A DNA stretch of 24,727 nucleotides, from the NCBI GenBank assembly GCA_002508705.1, contig DAYL01000012.1, positions 45,743-70,469 of the forward strand, read 5' to 3'. A model generated the notes under the pieces. The model was not told the DNA's origin and did no database searches. It saw nothing but the letters and a program-made list of their open reading frames with translations. Each line of letters opens with the position of its first letter. The first letter of the stretch is position 1. Shown one piece after another: positions 21,752-24,727 of the stretch. The stretch comes from Methanoculleus sp. UBA374. Lineage in GTDB: Archaea > Halobacteriota > Methanomicrobia > Methanomicrobiales > Methanoculleaceae. The position numbers and the translations under genes were made by a program.

Positions 21752-22111
21752 TCAGTGCGCTTCGTCGCACTCGCCGCCGTCTTCGTGGTGGCAGGTGCTC
21801 TCCCCGGGAGAAAGGCGGCCGGCGATGTAGTCCTGCGCGACGTAATCGACGTTCCCGCTGATACCGAGAAGCACCTCGATGCTGTTCTCCCGGAAGAGAG
21901 CGATGGCCTGCGGCCCCATCCCGCCGGCGATGATCAGGTCGACCCCGTGCTCCGCGAGGAACGCCGGGAGCCGCCCGGGTTCGTGGCCGGGGTTCGGGAG
22001 ATCGTCCCTCCGGTAGATGATCGACCCGTCAACGTCGAAGATCGCATACCCTTCACAGTGTCCGAAGTGTGCGGACACCATATTTCCGTCCTGCGCAACT
22101 GCAATCCGCAT
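21752..22111 (-). CDS. NifX-type cofactor-binding domain protein with Cys/His tail
   Basis: A 119-residue member of the same cofactor-carrier family as the downstream gene. It starts MRIAVAQDGNMVSAHFGHCE, and the GVDLIIAGGMGPQAIALFRE stretch matches the family core. The last 15 residues hold several Cys, His, Glu and Asp residues (TCHHEDGGECDEAH), a likely metal-binding tail. ATG 22111 is chosen over GTG 22120 because AGGTGA lies five bases upstream. It precedes the second NifX gene by 77 bases. A/T-rich promoter DNA lies between 22140 and 22200. The pair NifX, NifX, MinD, MinD reads as one functional unit. Confidence 0.9.
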   Translation of the reverse strand: MRIAVAQDGNMVSAHFGHCEGYAIFDVDGSIIYRRDDLPNPGHEPGRLPAFLAEHGVDLIIAGGMGPQAIALFRENSIEVLLGISGNVDYVAQDYIAGRLSPGESTCHHEDGGECDEAH

Positions 22112-22281
22112 ACGTGTCACCTGTTCCCGCGATCCCGTCGGGGATCGTATGAAACAAATTACACATATGCGCGAAATAAATTAAAACCACCCATCGTACC
22201 ATCCGTCACCGGACCGGGGAATCTTTTTTAAGGCGGGCGACACCCTGCGGTATACCTGCTAACCAAGACTTGGTGAGACTG

Positions 22282-24678
22282 ATGGTTCAACCCCTGAATA
22301 TCGAAGAATACCGGAGCGTTTACGAGCCGGGAAAGGTAGAGTGCGCCAGCACCGGAGAGATGCGGCCGCTGGAGGAGATCATCGGCCAGGAACGGGCGCT
22401 CCGGGCGCTGCAGTTCGGTCTCGAGATCCGGGAACCCGGGTTCAACGTCTACACCGCGGGCGCCCAGGGCACCGGACGGAGGACTGCCGTCAGAAGTTTC
22501 CTCGACCAGCTCGCGAAAGGTAAACCCCGGGCGCGCGACTGGGTCTACGTCCATAACTTCCAGAACCAGTACGAGCCCAACGCCATCGCCCTCCCGGCGG
22601 GAAGGGGGCCCCGGTTCAAGGAAGAGATGAAACGGTTCATCGAGGAGGCCCGGCGGGCCCTCCCCCGGGCGTTCGAGAGCGAAGAGTATACCAAACGGAG
22701 GGACGAGACCCTCCAGTCCCTCCAGGGGAAGAGGACTGACCTCATCGCCCGGATCAATCAGGACGCCCAGGCCGCGGGGTTCGTTATCCAGATGAGCCCT
22801 ATCGGCCTCCTGACCATCCCGGTCATCAACGGGAAGCCGGTTCCCGATGAGGAGTTCATCAACCTCCCCGACGACGTGCGGGCGGATGTCCAGCGGCGGC
22901 GCGACGCCCTCAACACCGAACTCCGGAGCACGCTCCGGCAGGTGCAGGAGATCGAACGGCAGGGGGCCGAAGCGGTTACGAATTTAAACCGCGACATCGC
23001 CCTCTACGCGGTCGGAAACCTCGTCACCGAACTCAAGGAGCATTACGCCGACGTCCCGGAGGTCCCCGCCTACATCGACGCCGTCCAGAACGACATCCTC
23101 GAGAACCTCCAGGCCTTCCTCGGAGTTCCCGAGCAGCCGGGAGCCCCGCCCCAGTTCCAGGCCTTCGTCCGGGAACTCCCGTTTCGGAAGTACGAGGTGA
23201 ACGTCGTCGTAGACAACGACGGTGCTGAAGGCGCACCGGTGGTCGTCGAGCAGAACCCCACCTTCCAGAACCTCATCGGGAAGATCGAGAAGGAGGTTCA
23301 GTTCGGGATCTTTACGACCGACTTCACGATGATCCGGCCGGGCTCGCTTCACCGGGCTAACGGCGGTTACCTCGTCCTTGACGTTGAGGACCTCCTGCGC
23401 GCCCCGCTCTCCTGGGAAGGGCTCAAGACTGCCCTGAAGACCGGGGAAGTCCTCATCGAGGAGCCGGGCGAACGGATGGGGTTCATCACGGCAAAGACAA
23501 TCAAGCCCGAGGCGATCCCACTCGACATCAAGGTGACCCTCATCGGGACCCCGATGCTCTACCAGCTCCTCTACCAGATGGACCCCGACTTCAAGGAGCT
23601 CTTCAAAGTCAAGGCCGATTTCGATACCGTGATGGAACGAAACGACGAGAACGCCGGAAAGTACGCCGACTTCATGTGCAACCTCGTCCGGGAGGAGAAA
23701 CTCCGGCACCTGGACCGGGAGGCGATTGCCCGGGTGATCGAGTACGGCTCGCGCCTCGCCGAAGACCAGCAGAAACTCTCGACCCGGTTCGCGGCCGTTG
23801 CGGACCTCATCCGGGAGGCGAACTTCTACGCCGCGCGCGACGGTGCCGAGCAGATTGGAAAGGGGCACGTCACCCTGGCGATTGAGGAGAAGGTCTACCG
23901 TTCGGACCTGATCCAGGAGAAGATCGAGGAGTACATCCGGCGGGGAATCTTCCTCATCGATACCGCGGGGGAGAAGGTGGGCCAGGTGAACGGCCTCTCG
24001 GTCATCGGACTCGGGGATTTCGCCTTCGGCCGGCCGTCGAAGGTGACCGCGAGCATCGGTGTCGGCCGTGAAGGGATCGTGGACATCGAACGGGAAGCAG
24101 CGCTCGGCGGGCCGATCCACACGAAGGGCGTCCTGATCATCAACGGCTATCTCAATAACAACTACGCGAGGGACAGGCCCCTCTCCCTCTCGGCCCGGCT
24201 CGTCTTCGAGCAGAGCTACGAGGGGATCGAGGGTGACTCCGCGTCGAGCACCGAACTCTACGCCCTCCTCTCGGCGCTCTCGGGTCTCCCCTTAAAACAG
24301 TACCTCGCCGTCACGGGGTCGGTGAACCAGAAGGGGGAGGTCCAGGCGATCGGAGGCGTGAACGAGAAACTGGAGGGGTTCTTTGAGGTCTGCAAAGCCA
24401 AAGGGCTCAACGGGGAGCAGGGGGCACTTATCCCGGCAAGCAACGTCCAGAACCTGATGCTCAAAGAGGAGATCGTCGAGGCGGCGAGGGCCGGGAAGTT
24501 CCGGATTTACCCGGTGCGGACGATCGACGAGGGGATCGAGGTCCTGACGGGTGTCCCGGCGGGCAGACGCCGGGAGGACGGGACCTACGAGGAGGGAACG
24601 GTGAACTACCTGGTGGACCGGCGGCTCCGCGAGATGGCGGAGGCGATGCGTGGGTTCCAGCCGATGGCGGCGAAGTGA
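22282..24678 (+). CDS. LonC/LonH-type ATP-dependent protease (S16 family, AAA_32)
   Basis: A 798-residue protein of the Lon-related branch with a split AAA domain. The P-loop-like segment GAQGTGRRT at residues 60-68 has Arg where Lys is usual. The ATPase core resumes with SLHRANGGYLVLDVEDLLRA. The C-terminal protease has Ser653 in GDSASS and Lys696 in GGVNEK. The 43-residue spacing equals that of E. coli Lon (Ser679/Lys722), so the peptidase dyad looks intact. The middle (about 120-270) is helical and charged, as expected for the inserted coiled domain. ATG 22282 has GGTGAG four bases upstream. A TTG at 22270 is in frame but unsupported. The next gene starts within ten bases. Confidence 0.9.
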   Translation: MVQPLNIEEYRSVYEPGKVECASTGEMRPLEEIIGQERALRALQFGLEIREPGFNVYTAGAQGTGRRTAVRSFLDQLAKGKPRARDWVYVHNFQNQYEPNAIALPAGRGPRFKEEMKRFIEEARRALPRAFESEEYTKRRDETLQSLQGKRTDLIARINQDAQAAGFVIQMSPIGLLTIPVINGKPVPDEEFINLPDDVRADVQRRRDALNTELRSTLRQVQEIERQGAEAVTNLNRDIALYAVGNLVTELKEHYADVPEVPAYIDAVQNDILENLQAFLGVPEQPGAPPQFQAFVRELPFRKYEVNVVVDNDGAEGAPVVVEQNPTFQNLIGKIEKEVQFGIFTTDFTMIRPGSLHRANGGYLVLDVEDLLRAPLSWEGLKTALKTGEVLIEEPGERMGFITAKTIKPEAIPLDIKVTLIGTPMLYQLLYQMDPDFKELFKVKADFDTVMERNDENAGKYADFMCNLVREEKLRHLDREAIARVIEYGSRLAEDQQKLSTRFAAVADLIREANFYAARDGAEQIGKGHVTLAIEEKVYRSDLIQEKIEEYIRRGIFLIDTAGEKVGQVNGLSVIGLGDFAFGRPSKVTASIGVGREGIVDIEREAALGGPIHTKGVLIINGYLNNNYARDRPLSLSARLVFEQSYEGIEGDSASSTELYALLSALSGLPLKQYLAVTGSVNQKGEVQAIGGVNEKLEGFFEVCKAKGLNGEQGALIPASNVQNLMLKEEIVEAARAGKFRIYPVRTIDEGIEVLTGVPAGRRREDGTYEEGTVNYLVDRRLREMAEAMRGFQPMAAK

Positions 24679-24683
24679 CGGGA

Positions 24684-24727
24684 ATGGAGCAGAAACGGTC
24701 GGTCTACATGGACCATGCGGCGACGAC
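24684..24727 (+). CDS. NifS/IscS-type cysteine desulfurase, 5' end only
   Basis: Only the first 14 codons are in the window. They read MEQKRSVYMDHAATT, and the Y-M-D-H-A-A-T-T motif is the start signature of NifS/IscS cysteine desulfurases, which supply sulfur for iron-sulfur clusters. A GTG at 24675 that overlaps the protease stop as GTGA is an alternative start. It lies just after the LonC-type gene and close to the NifX/MinD cluster, consistent with a metallocluster neighbourhood. The gene continues past the end of the window. Confidence 0.75.
   Translation, partial: MEQKRSVYMDHAAT

Overview
The window looks like a GC-rich euryarchaeal chromosome, most likely a methanogen of the Methanomicrobiales (Methanoculleus-like). 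This is inferred from the gene content: an archaeal aIF1A, archaeal pilin-like proteins, a YYY/DUF2298 membrane protein, 4Fe-4S MinD-type ATPases paired with NifX-domain proteins, rubredoxin and an archaeal LonC-type protease. It also fits the promoters: many genes have a TATA box centred about 23-28 bases upstream of the start codon and so are probably leaderless, while genes inside operons carry GGAGG/GGTG-type ribosome binding sites. No rRNA, tRNA, CRISPR array, insertion sequence or phage gene was found.

Layout. 1-3800 (+): a six-gene, tightly overlapping operon of a lipoprotein and five small membrane-anchored, pilin-like surface proteins. 3860-4200 (-): translation factor aIF1A, whose start is out of frame. 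4400-6065 (+): a DUF2238 membrane protein and a membrane-anchored metallophosphoesterase. 6072-6902 (-): a three-part ATP-cone / PD-(D/E)xK nuclease / helix-hairpin-helix protein. 7000-7935 (+): ketopantoate reductase of coenzyme A synthesis. 7942-9709 (-): an HI0933-type flavoprotein, a BofA-like membrane protein and a 59-residue protein. 9814-11034 (+): a secreted PKD/DUF2341 surface protein. 11258-13015 (-): a UbiA prenyltransferase, then a DtxR/MntR-type metal regulator followed by a DUF1294 protein.

13016-14260 is the least ordinary stretch. It holds a strong dyad next to a TATA box with no clear gene, then three small minus-strand ORFs with a palindrome between two of them. 14261-16951 (-) carries rubredoxin, a free cupredoxin, and a sugar dehydrogenase whose C-terminal cupredoxin domain is a close copy of the free one. 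16975-18990 (-) is the YYY membrane protein and 19317-19529 (+) a small zinc-ribbon-like protein.

19602-22111 (-) is a coherent cluster: NifX-domain protein, a second NifX-domain protein, then two overlapping MinD-type ATPases that each carry two 4Fe-4S motifs. 22282-24727 (+) holds a LonC-type protease and the first codons of a NifS-type cysteine desulfurase. The right end therefore looks like an iron-sulfur or metallocluster handling neighbourhood.

Two genes (aIF1A and the free cupredoxin) each appear to lack one base in a G run near the 5' end. This could be a sequencing undercall or real frame disruption and is the main quality caveat for this window.
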